A DNA stretch of 15,413 bases from contig JAYYVF010000058.1 in assembly GCA_036343635.1 (NCBI GenBank), positions 1 through 15,413 of the forward strand. The letters run 5' to 3'. The notes below the pieces were generated by a model, which was given only the letters and a program-made list of their open reading frames with translations, was not told where the DNA came from and did not search any database. Numbering within the stretch: the stretch's first letter is position 1; every line of letters begins with the position of its first letter. Source of the stretch: GCA-2693325 sp036343635. GTDB lineage: Bacteria > Latescibacterota > UBA2968 > UBA8231. Shown one piece after another: positions 8,801 through 14,880 of this stretch. Position numbers and translations under genes: made by a program.

Positions 8801-9011
8801 AATCACATTCGAATTACCGACAAGCGGGCAGGTCGAGTTGACCGTTTATAATGCACTTGGTCAACCCGTAGAGCAACTTGTCAATAGGTCATTTGAAGCG
8901 GGATCTCATAGCGTCATTTGGGAAGCCGGACAAAATCACAGTGGCGTATACTTTTACGAACTGCGTGCTGATTCATTTATAGCACGACGAAAAATGCTTC
9001 TTCTTCGTTAG
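5883..9011 (+). CDS. Secreted heparinase II/III-like polysaccharide lyase with Ig-like domains and FlgD-type C-terminal sorting tail
   Basis: This 1042-residue exported protein begins with a short hydrophobic signal segment (residues 2-14), with cleavage likely after TNA (20). Residues about 25-345 form the alpha/alpha-toroid of heparinase II/III-type lyases, with 'DNWHIRAYGGLGLASLAIA' (186-204) and 'GGYAEGPFYLRYAADVY' (237-253, candidate catalytic tyrosine Y245). Residues about 360-765 form the beta-sandwich, opening with 'HEHPDETSFIIYAGGEMLAL' (394-413) and then GRNHNVVLIDG (429-439). Two Ig-like modules follow (about 770-857 and 858-945; 'IDPPSLKIKPGD' is Big-like). The tail (959-1042) has 'YPNIPNPFNPSTQITFELP' and 'SGVYFYELRADSF' and ends basic, as in FlgD-like or type IX sorting domains. 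The likely reaction is beta-elimination of a uronic-acid glycan outside the cell. An in-frame stop 6 bases upstream fixes the start; GAGGTG lies 9 bases before ATG. The signal peptide unusually lacks basic residues. Confidence 0.85.
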   Translation: MFVLIAIILACCVLSEDTNAQTLPKEKHPSLLFSQSDIPQLKARIKREPYASWWQTVLNRADATPEDFTNERSKVRYAKSLAFCWLITEKEKYAKRAIELMKMVAFPPRGGDLGEPHNEGEVVAQYAVAYDWLHSYATLKDPESLTEMREILAEESYRLWRGIVISELDLGLTSLKIRLHETPHLDNWHIRAYGGLGLASLAIADYTGGKRTPQEWSDRAYNMVTRSMDFQIDEIDGGYAEGPFYLRYAADVYLPYFFALKNTMGLDLFSTPKHKKVHEWSLNLRMPNGRRPNIDDGHLDDFYGHYLTTVYEEGGIYRWDWETNENGLYVRQFSEMDAIAFYDDQIPSVEPKHGPSVWMPGAGDTVFRSDWSSEATYMLLRGEHGITRSAGLAHEHPDETSFIIYAGGEMLALDAGYINYTNHDKVNEGRNHNVVLIDGQGPPRFTQLGKTSGGGNDAFIRDFFSSEMGDYAEVDASYQDAEIKRRVLFADQKYFVIADEINSNSETHNFEWRLHGNGGGNSGGTYSRNGNTSTWKRETAELIAYLPQESKYSISERDTIHSFDYLEEQTHTTLLVHQKAADPRYLAVLYPRSLSSCCDNKNSNFSNPSFETAVTSGGTGIAINFDDKKDLTWLRNADANFVKLSNSSNELESDAAFGYTRQDNKLLSRFSLQDGSRFIFNEIAFFESSFPVDAGISIKDTLYAGFIRGPESGYTVTIPLRNRRIERATFAGNSINPVIDDEHATFALKGQAQFKVVFEKLPIIQLHVVAEVGRRESFSPLRTRVGRTVNFSVFTFTKKDSSDIKKIENYQWTVPNALLGNTDTLGSLELTTVAGINEYISFSSGEAKTLFRVITTPSKIEKVTIDPPSLKIKPGDTQNFRATALDKYGNVVVRNFGWHVVGDIGTIHDRRGDFRAGNNPGEGWIIAVANTQLIFSDVGASVQGAGKIIVGNSQPQSYALYPNIPNPFNPSTQITFELPTSGQVELTVYNALGQPVEQLVNRSFEAGSHSVIWEAGQNHSGVYFYELRADSFIARRKMLLLR

Positions 9012-9040
9012 TTGATGTTTGTGAAACTATTTTTCTCTAT

Positions 9041-10204
9041 ATGAGAAATGTTGCCCTCCTATTCTTATGCGAAGCCTGGACCCGTACAAGTAGCATTGTA
9101 GTCCTCTCGAGTATGGCCCTAATTGGGCGTGCACTAACTCCCGCTCCTGGCTTGGCGACACTCCCCTTGGCCATCATCCCAATCACAACCCTGCTATGTA
9201 CCGTTCCAGCTGCGCGTTTGATGCAAAAAAAAGGGCGGCGAATCGGTTTCGCTTCAGGAGCTTGCTTAGGTGTCATTGGGGGCTCCTTATGTAGTTTGGC
9301 ACTCTGGCAACAAGACTTTACCATGCTCTGTTTCGGGGCCTCATTTATAGGAGCAGTCAACGGGTTCGCAACATACTACCGTTTTGCTGGCGGAGAAGTT
9401 GTTTCTGAAACATTGCGAAGCAGAGCCATTTCAATGGTGATGGCCGGGGGCATTGTGGCAGCATTTGCAGGATCAAATATCGCAACAATATCTCGCGACA
9501 TAATCGGACCACATCTCTTTATAGGAACTTATATTGCGGTCGCTCTTCTACAGACTTTAGTCTTTTTTACGGTCATCTGGGTCAAATTCCCAAACTCTGG
9601 CAACACAGTAATAGAGGGGAGAGGCCGGCCACTAAAAATTATTGCCCGCCAGCCAGAATTCATTCTTGCCGTAGTAGGAGCTGTAACAAGCGGGTTTGTA
9701 ATGTCATTGTTGATGAATACCACACCACTTTCGATGGACCGCCACATGCACTCATTCGATGACACAGCCTGGGTCATCCAGTGGCACATTTTAGGTATGT
9801 ACGCTCCGGCTTTTTTTACCGGCCACATAATAAATCGCTTTGGAATTACAAAAGTCATGTCGGTAGGAATATTGATTCTCTTTACGTCAGTATTAACAAA
9901 TTTAGGAGGCACTCAATTAAGTTATTACCTCATTGGGCTTACACTTCTAGGACTTGGCTGGAACTTTCTCTTTATCGGTTCAACCACGCTGTTGGCAAAA
10001 AGCCATTCGGCCAATGAGAAAGCGAAGGTGCAATCTGCCAACGACAGCCTCATCTACGGCCTTCTCATTATAACCACTTTTGGCTCAGGACCCCTCGAAA
10101 ACACGTTAGGTTGGTACAAAATCAATCTGATAACCCTTCCCCTTCTCGTAGGAGCCGGTTTGATCATGTATTTCTTGAGTAAAAACGTAAGACATATCAA
10201 ATGA
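9041..10204 (+). CDS. Major facilitator superfamily transporter
   Basis: This 387-residue, very hydrophobic protein has roughly twelve membrane segments split by a cytoplasmic loop at about 183-205 (KFPNSGNTVIEGRGRP). A degenerate MFS motif A, RLMQKKGRRIG (59-69), sits between helices 2 and 3. The second half has 'WVIQWHILGMYAPAFFTGHI' (244-263) followed by NRFGITKVM (265-273), the equivalent motif in the C-terminal bundle. That W-H-x-x-G-M-x-x-P-x-F-x-T-G pattern recalls a subgroup of bacterial MFS proteins that includes the RfnT riboflavin carriers, but this is a weak hint and the substrate is unknown. The gene starts 29 bases after the lyase gene without a clear Shine-Dalgarno sequence, so it may depend on read-through or coupling. 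Context would allow uptake of oligosaccharide or acid-sugar products. A 270-base gap follows. Confidence 0.85.
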   Translation: MRNVALLFLCEAWTRTSSIVVLSSMALIGRALTPAPGLATLPLAIIPITTLLCTVPAARLMQKKGRRIGFASGACLGVIGGSLCSLALWQQDFTMLCFGASFIGAVNGFATYYRFAGGEVVSETLRSRAISMVMAGGIVAAFAGSNIATISRDIIGPHLFIGTYIAVALLQTLVFFTVIWVKFPNSGNTVIEGRGRPLKIIARQPEFILAVVGAVTSGFVMSLLMNTTPLSMDRHMHSFDDTAWVIQWHILGMYAPAFFTGHIINRFGITKVMSVGILILFTSVLTNLGGTQLSYYLIGLTLLGLGWNFLFIGSTTLLAKSHSANEKAKVQSANDSLIYGLLIITTFGSGPLENTLGWYKINLITLPLLVGAGLIMYFLSKNVRHIK

Positions 10205-10347
10205 GTCTAAATTTCATTCGATTAAACTCTCTTTAGGATACCATCGAACAATATTGCCGAACCCCTATTTTAAGTAAGCCCAATTATTCCATAAAACCTC
10301 TGCCCTTCGCGTTATGTTAATCGATTTGGGGTTTTAATCCTTCAATG

Positions 10348-10361
10348 ACAACAAAAGTTGT
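10348..10361. repeat. Small palindrome ACAAC-aaaa-GTTGT overlapping a -35 box
   Basis: The 5-bp arms ACAAC (10348-10352) and GTTGT (10357-10361) flank a 4-base AAAA centre. The right arm overlaps the proposed TTGTAA -35 element, so an operator is conceivable, but arms this short can occur by chance. Confidence 0.25.
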
Positions 10362-10386
10362 AACATACTAAGGCAGTAAATATATT
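10358..10386 (+). promoter_or_regulatory. Candidate upstream promoter of the methyltransferase-GH88-enolase transcript
   Basis: TTGTAA (10358-10363, 4/6 match to TTGACA) is followed after exactly 17 bases by TATATT (10381-10386, 5/6 match to TATAAT). The spacing is ideal for a housekeeping sigma factor. It lies in the only long gap before the methyltransferase gene. Confidence 0.4.
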
Positions 10387-10401
10387 AACTAAGCGGTAGA
10401 A

Positions 10402-10425
10402 AAATCAGTATGAACCCTCTGATTT
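10402..10425. repeat. Inverted repeat AAATCAG / CTGATTT
   Basis: Perfect 7-bp arms AAATCAG (10402-10408) and CTGATTT (10419-10425) flank a 10-base centre. The element lies between the two candidate -10 boxes and touches the -35 region of the downstream promoter, so an operator for a dimeric regulator is possible. It is not followed by a T-run on the forward strand, which argues against a terminator for the MFS gene. Confidence 0.3.
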
Positions 10426-10452
10426 AAAAAGACAACGAAATTATCGTATAAT
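10423..10452 (+). promoter_or_regulatory. Candidate proximal promoter with perfect TATAAT
   Basis: A consensus -10 box TATAAT (10447-10452) is preceded at 18 bases by TTTAAA (10423-10428, 4/6 match to TTGACA). Transcription would start near 10459, leaving a leader of only about 15 bases before the ATG at 10475, which would fit the poor ribosome-binding site there. Confidence 0.4.
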
Positions 10453-10474
10453 TTATTTATGTGAAAGTTAAGTT

Positions 10475-11344
10475 ATGATTCGTCTAATCAAATATCTTCG
10501 TAGGTGGCTTTTAAGTGATATCTACCACAATGAAACTTCCACCCAATGCCTAATAAATACCGAGGTCAACGAAGTCCTTTCCGACATAGCAAGAATCGAT
10601 GAGAAGGCCGTAATCCTCTCAGGAAGAAAAGTTTATTCACAATGCGATGAAGATGGCATCATAGAGGAAATATTTAACAGAATCGGGACAACCAACAAAA
10701 CATTCATAGAAATCGGTTGTGGCAAAGGTTTAGAAAACAACACCCACTATCTGCTGCTAAAAGGATGGAAAGGTGTTTGGGTAGATGGTAGCAACAATAA
10801 TATTCGGTTCATTAAAAACCAAATAGGCTATCGTGAGGGCCATAATGAAAAACTTTCAATAGCACAGAGCTATATCGACAGAGACAATGTAAATCAAATT
10901 TTAAAAGAAAATTTAGGTCAAATCGCACATGAAGGCCCCACCATAGATTTTCTTTCTGTGGACATCGATGGTAACGACTTAGAAGTATTGAGCCATATCG
11001 ATGTGGTTAACGCAAGACTGATATGTGTTGAGTATAATGCAAAATTCCCTCCGGGGGTTCATCAAAAAATAAAATACGATCCGACCCACAGGTGGCAAGG
11101 AGATGATTATCAAGGATCCTCATTAGCAGCCATCCACTCGCTTATGGAATCAAAGGGCTACACTTTGGTTAGTTGTAGCATTGCAGGTACAAATGCCTTC
11201 TTTGTTAAAAACGAAGACGTAGCACACATCGATGTGCTTCCGTTCGAAAAATATTACATGCCTGCCCGATATCATCTGTGCCACAAAGAGTCTGGGCTTC
11301 CGGCATCTCTAAAATTTTTGAAAAATATTTTGTGCGATCAATAA
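10475..11344 (+). CDS. FkbM-type SAM-dependent methyltransferase
   Basis: This 289-residue protein has the Rossmann-type methyltransferase core. Motif I is FIEIGCGKG (77-85), followed by 'LENNTHYLLLKGWKGVWVDG' (86-105), in which D104 would hold the SAM ribose. Next come SVDIDGNDLEVL (161-172, an FkbM hallmark), 'RLICVEYNAKFPPG' (181-194) and a C-terminal strand near 'GTNAFFVKNED'. The N-terminal 'SQCDEDGIIEEIFNRIG' (55-71) is typical of bacterial members found in cell-surface polysaccharide loci. A likely role is O-methylation of a sugar, but the acceptor is unknown. No signal peptide or membrane helix is clear, though the first 13 residues are basic and hydrophobic (MIRLIKYLRRWLL) and could touch the membrane. 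ATG 10475 has only a weak GTGAAAG upstream. It is the first gene of the fkbM-GH88-enolase-isochorismatase run. Confidence 0.82.
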   Translation: MIRLIKYLRRWLLSDIYHNETSTQCLINTEVNEVLSDIARIDEKAVILSGRKVYSQCDEDGIIEEIFNRIGTTNKTFIEIGCGKGLENNTHYLLLKGWKGVWVDGSNNNIRFIKNQIGYREGHNEKLSIAQSYIDRDNVNQILKENLGQIAHEGPTIDFLSVDIDGNDLEVLSHIDVVNARLICVEYNAKFPPGVHQKIKYDPTHRWQGDDYQGSSLAAIHSLMESKGYTLVSCSIAGTNAFFVKNEDVAHIDVLPFEKYYMPARYHLCHKESGLPASLKFLKNILCDQ

Positions 11345-11472
11345 TGATTGATTTAGAGTCTACTAATCCTACCCGTGAAAATTCTTATTTGCAAAGCCAT
11401 CTAAGCTCTTTTATTTTTCGCAATTCCAACCAGTTAAGATTACGCACAAGAATGATTAGGAGTCCGACGTGA
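11344..11472 (+). CDS. Possible 42-codon ORF bridging methyltransferase and GH88 genes
   Basis: The ATG at 11344-11346 overlaps the methyltransferase stop by one base (TAATG), and the TGA at 11470-11472 overlaps the GTG start of the GH88 gene (GTGA). The predicted 42-residue peptide starts MIDLESTNPT and is basic near its C-terminus (LRLRTRMIRSPT). It matches no family I recognise and has no Shine-Dalgarno site of its own, so translation would rely on termination-reinitiation coupling. The same frame is open upstream into the methyltransferase gene, which makes a chance open frame quite possible. Without it this spacer (11345-11468) holds nothing else recognisable. Confidence 0.22.
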   Translation: MIDLESTNPTRENSYLQSHLSSFIFRNSNQLRLRTRMIRSPT

Positions 11473-12842
11473 AAGTAGATCGAAGAATAACACCCCGAAA
11501 ATTAATACCCACCATTCAACAGTTCCTAGAGCTATCCTCAAAAAAAATAACTTCTTTGGAAAAAAACTGGGACCATACTAAAGGGACGCCTGTTTTTACC
11601 ATAAAAGGACAATACACCACCAGAGGATGGACCGAATGGACACAGGGTTTTCAATATGGCTGTGCAATCCTCCAATATGATATGACGGGAGAGAAAAAAT
11701 TCTTAGATATCGGACGGAAAAAAACAATAAAAAACATGGCACCTCATGTTTCACATATTGGTGTACACGACCACGGATTTAACAACCTATCCACCTATGG
11801 GAATCTACGACGTTTGATCTTAGAAGACGTCCTTCCTTACAATCCAAATGAACTACAATTTTACGAATTAGCCATCAAATTATCGGGTGCTATTCAAGCG
11901 GCACGCTGGACCAGTACAAGTTACGGGCACGGCTTCATCCATTCGTTCAATGGTCCGCATTCATTATTCTCTGACACAATGCGATCGTTGCGTATTCTTG
12001 GGCTTGCCCATGAACTAGGACACGTATTAATGGGTGAAGGTGACCGAAAAATAAACCTACTCGAACGTCTCTTAGAGCATGCTCGAACAAACGCAAAGTT
12101 TAATGTCTATTATGGTGAGTCCCGTGACGAATATGATGTAAATGGTCGCGTCGTCCACGAATCTATCTTTAATACAAAAGACGGCCAATATCGCTGTCCC
12201 AGTACCCAACAGGGATACTCTCCCTTTTCAACGTGGACTAGGGGGCTGGCCTGGGTCCTTCTTGGTTACGCAGAACAACTAGAGTACCTAAATACCATCT
12301 CTACCCGAAAACTAACGCCCTTTGGTGGGAAAAAAGCTCTAATCCAAATGATGGAGCGTGCAGCTCTTGCCACGGCCGAGTACTATATAGAAAATTCGTT
12401 TGCTGACGGCGTGTCTTTTTGGGATACAGGAGCACCAGGCACCTCAAAGTTCGGACTAATCAAAAATAAAACGTCTGATCCGTATAATGACGTAGAACCA
12501 TTAGATAGCTCAGCAGCAGCAATCTGTGGCCAAGGCTATCTCCGGTTAGGAAACTATTTTCAAAAAATTGGCGACACAATAAAAGCTAATCGATATCGGT
12601 CAGCAGCATTTACTATAACGCAAACGCTATTGTCTGAACCATATATATCCAATAATCCGCGTCACCAAGGCATCACCTTACACGCCATTTATCATCGGCC
12701 TAACGGATGGGATTATATTCCTCCAAAACGAAAAATACCTTGTGGTGAATCAGCAATGTGGGGAGATTACCACACAATGGAACTGGTTCACCTAGTACAC
12801 CGTGAGGCCACGAAAAAACCATATCCCCTTTTTTTCCAATAG
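11469..12842 (+). CDS. Glycoside hydrolase family 88 unsaturated glucuronyl hydrolase
   Basis: This 457-residue alpha/alpha-barrel enzyme should remove delta-4,5-unsaturated uronic acid from the non-reducing end of lyase products by hydrating the double bond. The two essential aspartates of the family are visible as H100-D101 (IGVHDHGF) and D169 (LFSDTMRSL). The substrate-site residues H230 (RVVHES), R258 and W262 (STWTRGLAW) keep the spacing seen in the Bacillus enzyme. Further marks are 'EPLDSSAAAICGQG' (343-356), GITLHAIYHRPNGWD (401-415) and ESAMWGDYHTME (427-438). There is no signal peptide, so it should work in the cytoplasm on imported oligosaccharides. The GTG start is supported by AGGAG (11458-11462) 6 bases upstream and an in-frame TAG just before it (11457-11459). 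Its TAG stop forms part of the next gene's ribosome site. Its job fits the secreted lyase at 5883. Confidence 0.9.
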   Translation: MKVDRRITPRKLIPTIQQFLELSSKKITSLEKNWDHTKGTPVFTIKGQYTTRGWTEWTQGFQYGCAILQYDMTGEKKFLDIGRKKTIKNMAPHVSHIGVHDHGFNNLSTYGNLRRLILEDVLPYNPNELQFYELAIKLSGAIQAARWTSTSYGHGFIHSFNGPHSLFSDTMRSLRILGLAHELGHVLMGEGDRKINLLERLLEHARTNAKFNVYYGESRDEYDVNGRVVHESIFNTKDGQYRCPSTQQGYSPFSTWTRGLAWVLLGYAEQLEYLNTISTRKLTPFGGKKALIQMMERAALATAEYYIENSFADGVSFWDTGAPGTSKFGLIKNKTSDPYNDVEPLDSSAAAICGQGYLRLGNYFQKIGDTIKANRYRSAAFTITQTLLSEPYISNNPRHQGITLHAIYHRPNGWDYIPPKRKIPCGESAMWGDYHTMELVHLVHREATKKPYPLFFQ

Positions 12843-12852
12843 GAGAAAATTC

Positions 12853-13998
12853 ATGAAAATAACGGCTATAAAGCCTATCCTCGCCCGTTTTGGAAACAGG
12901 CCACGGGTTCTCATTAAAGTGGAAACTGACGAAGGAATCTATGGGTGGGGAGAAGCCTATTCAATTGGACCCGATTTGTCAGTCGGACCTGTAGTAGACT
13001 ACTGCTTTGAGCTAATTAAGGATATCGATCCACGCCGTATTGAATTTATTATGATGAAATTAATGCAACAATTTCGTTTTCCTCCTGGAGGAATAGGGCT
13101 CTCCGCTATTTCAGCCATCGACCATGCGCTATGGGATATTTCGGGAAAAGCTGCGGGAGTACCCGTTTACATGTTGCTTGGTGGGGCTGCCAGAGACCGG
13201 ATCCGTGTATATCGCGGAATCGGCGGGAAAGATGGGATTGAAGCCGCAGAACAAGCTCATCGCTTACACGAAGATTACGGATTTACTGCGTTTAAAACCA
13301 GTCCATATAAGCTAGACCCAGATGCTAACCGTTGGGGCGTCGTATGTCGTGAAGCAGCTCGCTACTTTGAAGAATTGCGAAAGAATACACCTGACGAATG
13401 GGAATTTGCTTTCGACCCTCATGCCAAAATATTTGAACCCATTTTAGCGTTACAGTTGGCAAATGCCCTTGCCCCATACGACCCATTTTTTTACGAAGAG
13501 CCCCTGCGCCCTGAACATATGCCTGCCTGGTCCAAACTACGGTCTCAAATGCAAGTCCCGTTGGCCACAGGCGAGTCTCTATACACTCGTTTTGAATTTC
13601 TAGACCTACTCTCTTGCCAAGGAGCAGACATTATTCAACCAGATATTTGCGTATGTGGGGGCCTATTAGAAATGCGCAAGATCGCCGCAATCGCCGAAGC
13701 CCACTACGTCAGTGTTGCCCCTCATAATCCAATGGGCCCCTTGGCCACCGCGGTCAACGTCCACTTTGCGGCATCGCAGCCTAATTTTAAAATCCTTGAA
13801 TACCTACTTCCAACAGACACAAACTGGAACGAATGGGTAGACGATCCTTACATGCCTGAACATGGTCACCTCTCTCTAAGACCCGATAGGCCCGGATTTG
13901 GTATAGAGATTAATGAAGATGTTATTTCTGACAATGAATACATCCACTGGGAGCGGTCAAGCCCATCCCGCCCTGACGGATCAACGGGGTATATTTAA
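12853..13998 (+). CDS. Enolase-superfamily sugar-acid dehydratase (mandelate racemase/galactonate dehydratase-like)
   Basis: This 381-residue protein has the enolase-superfamily capping domain (1-120; 'SAISAIDHALWDISGKAAGV', 84-103) and the barrel. Metal ligands are D188, E215 (FYEEPL) and E241 (ATGESLYTR). H190 in FDPH and H291 in APHNPMGP sit where galactonate and related dehydratases carry their two acid/base histidines, and D264 (IIQPDI) pairs with H291. It most likely dehydrates an aldonic or uronic-type acid to a 2-keto-3-deoxy acid; a racemase or epimerase role is less likely given H190. The end RPDGSTGYI is usual for this group. I start at ATG 12853, where AGGAG (12841-12845) is 7 bases upstream and the family N-terminus MKITAIKPIL begins. 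An ATG at 12802 in frame would add 17 residues of overlap and is unlikely. It is tightly coupled to the GH88 gene. Confidence 0.9.
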   Translation: MKITAIKPILARFGNRPRVLIKVETDEGIYGWGEAYSIGPDLSVGPVVDYCFELIKDIDPRRIEFIMMKLMQQFRFPPGGIGLSAISAIDHALWDISGKAAGVPVYMLLGGAARDRIRVYRGIGGKDGIEAAEQAHRLHEDYGFTAFKTSPYKLDPDANRWGVVCREAARYFEELRKNTPDEWEFAFDPHAKIFEPILALQLANALAPYDPFFYEEPLRPEHMPAWSKLRSQMQVPLATGESLYTRFEFLDLLSCQGADIIQPDICVCGGLLEMRKIAAIAEAHYVSVAPHNPMGPLATAVNVHFAASQPNFKILEYLLPTDTNWNEWVDDPYMPEHGHLSLRPDRPGFGIEINEDVISDNEYIHWERSSPSRPDGSTGYI

Positions 13999-14026
13999 AC
14001 CGTGCAAAACTAAGAAATATTTTTTT

Positions 14027-14566
14027 ATGCTTACCTCCGATAATACCGTCCTCACTCTAGTCGATATTCAAGCAAGATTGATACCTGTGATGTACGAAAA
14101 AGACCTTCTCATCAAGCAATTGAAAACACTAGTTCAAGGTGCCGTACACATGGGCTTACCCGTCCTTTGGCTAGAACAATACCCCAAAGGTCTTGGTCCG
14201 ACAAATTCAGATATTGTTGAATTATTACCGAACAATGCCCCTATCGCAAAAACATCTTTCAGTGCTTGGGGATCGACAGAATTTCGCCAGAAACTGCAGG
14301 GATTTGACAGGAAAAACGTGCTCATAGCTGGAATAGAAAGTCATATATGCGTGTATCAAACCGTTTGCGATCTTTTGAAGCGAGGCTACCGTACAGAAAT
14401 AGTTATCGACGCTATAACGTCGCGCACTGAGGCCAACCGTAACATCGGCATTGAACGTATGAAACAATCAGGAGCAAATATCACATCTGTTGAAATGTGC
14501 CTATTTGAACTACTTAGGACCGCTGAATCAACAAACTTTAAAAGGATAGCAACTCTGGTAAAATAG
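14027..14566 (+). CDS. Isochorismatase-like cysteine hydrolase
   Basis: This 179-residue protein has the Asp-Lys-Cys triad of the isochorismatase-like superfamily: D13 (LTLVDIQARL), K75 (APIAKTSFSAW) and C108 (AGIESHICVYQT). 'IDAITSRTEANRNIGIERMK' (127-146) is the conserved helix near the active site. The FSAW and ESHICVYQT versions resemble the small YcaC/ISOC1-type hydrolases more than true isochorismatase or nicotinamidase, whose substrates would require other residues. The reaction is therefore only known as hydrolysis of an unassigned small amide, ester or ether. ATG 14027 gives the family N-terminus; a longer frame from 13913 would overlap the dehydratase gene by 86 bases. The upstream TAAGAAAT is a weak ribosome site. 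The gene follows the dehydratase by 28 bases and converges on the CPXCG gene. Confidence 0.85.
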   Translation: MLTSDNTVLTLVDIQARLIPVMYEKDLLIKQLKTLVQGAVHMGLPVLWLEQYPKGLGPTNSDIVELLPNNAPIAKTSFSAWGSTEFRQKLQGFDRKNVLIAGIESHICVYQTVCDLLKRGYRTEIVIDAITSRTEANRNIGIERMKQSGANITSVEMCLFELLRTAESTNFKRIATLVK

Positions 14567-14576
14567 AAGATCTATT
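14562..14576. terminator. Small hairpin over the two converging stop codons
   Basis: AATAGA (14562-14567) pairs with TCTATT (14571-14576) across a 3-base loop, taking in both the TAG stop of the isochorismatase-like gene and the TAG stop of the CPXCG gene on the other strand. It is followed by CATTTTCC on the forward strand and TTTACC on the reverse strand. The stem is AT-rich and short, so it is a weak bidirectional terminator at best. Confidence 0.25.
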
Positions 14577-14772
14577 CATTTTCCCGACGAGCCTCAACAG
14601 AGACACTGCCTTCCTCGCCTATTTTCATAAATAGTCCTACAGGACGACAACATACATAACAGTCTTCAATATAAGACTGATTTCCAACAAAACATTCTAC
14701 GACGATCGAAAAAAATTCCCCACAATAGGGACAATTAATCTCCAATTCTTCAACATAATTCACTTCAACCAC
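14572..14772 (-). CDS. CPXCG-motif cysteine-rich protein
   Basis: This 66-residue acidic protein has C14-P-Y-C17-G and C38-Y-V-C41-C42-R-P joined by the conserved VGNQSYIEDC segment (29-38). This is the CPXCG family of small putative zinc-ribbon proteins, common in Gammaproteobacteria and of unknown function. Four cysteines (14, 17, 38, 41) could hold one zinc. There is no signal peptide. The GTG at 14770-14772 is the first acceptable start. A GAGG lies only 2 bases before it, so the second GTG three codons downstream (14761-14763), 11 bases from that GAGG, is also possible. The 108-base gap upstream (14773-14880) has no clear promoter that I could assign. Confidence 0.85.
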   Translation of the reverse strand: MVEVNYVEELEINCPYCGEFFSIVVECFVGNQSYIEDCYVCCRPVGLFMKIGEEGSVSVEARRENE

Positions 14773-14880
14773 AGCCTCGGCATTAAATTCTACAATGAAA
14801 AAATTACTTTGATTTTATTGACTAAAATATTCCAAGTAAACAACAAGTAGAACATTATTCAACAACGTGTATCCAACCTA

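Larger units (their letters stand above)
10205..10474. other. Longest intergenic gap, AT-rich promoter region
   Basis: No coding sequence is visible in these 270 bases. The right half holds two candidate promoters and two small inverted repeats, listed separately. I saw no strong intrinsic terminator behind the MFS gene and no recognisable riboswitch or small RNA. It probably separates the 3506-10204 genes from the 10475-14566 transcript. Confidence 0.5.

Noticed and set aside
10402..10425. Hairpin AAATCAG/CTGATTT as intrinsic terminator of the MFS gene
   Set aside because: It lies about 200 bases past the stop, is not followed by a T-run on the forward strand, and overlaps promoter elements.
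12009..12023. HELGH (HExxH zinc-protease signature) inside the GH88 protein at residues 181-185
   Set aside because: The surrounding protein has all GH88 landmarks before and after it and no downstream third zinc ligand pattern; the match is part of a barrel helix and looks coincidental.
12802..12852. Longer dehydratase start at the ATG at 12802
   Set aside because: It would overlap the GH88 gene and add a basic 17-residue leader absent from the family, whereas ATG 12853 has an excellent AGGAG site.
13913..14026. Longer isochorismatase-like start at 13913
   Set aside because: The extra 38 residues run inside the dehydratase gene in another frame and have no family resemblance.
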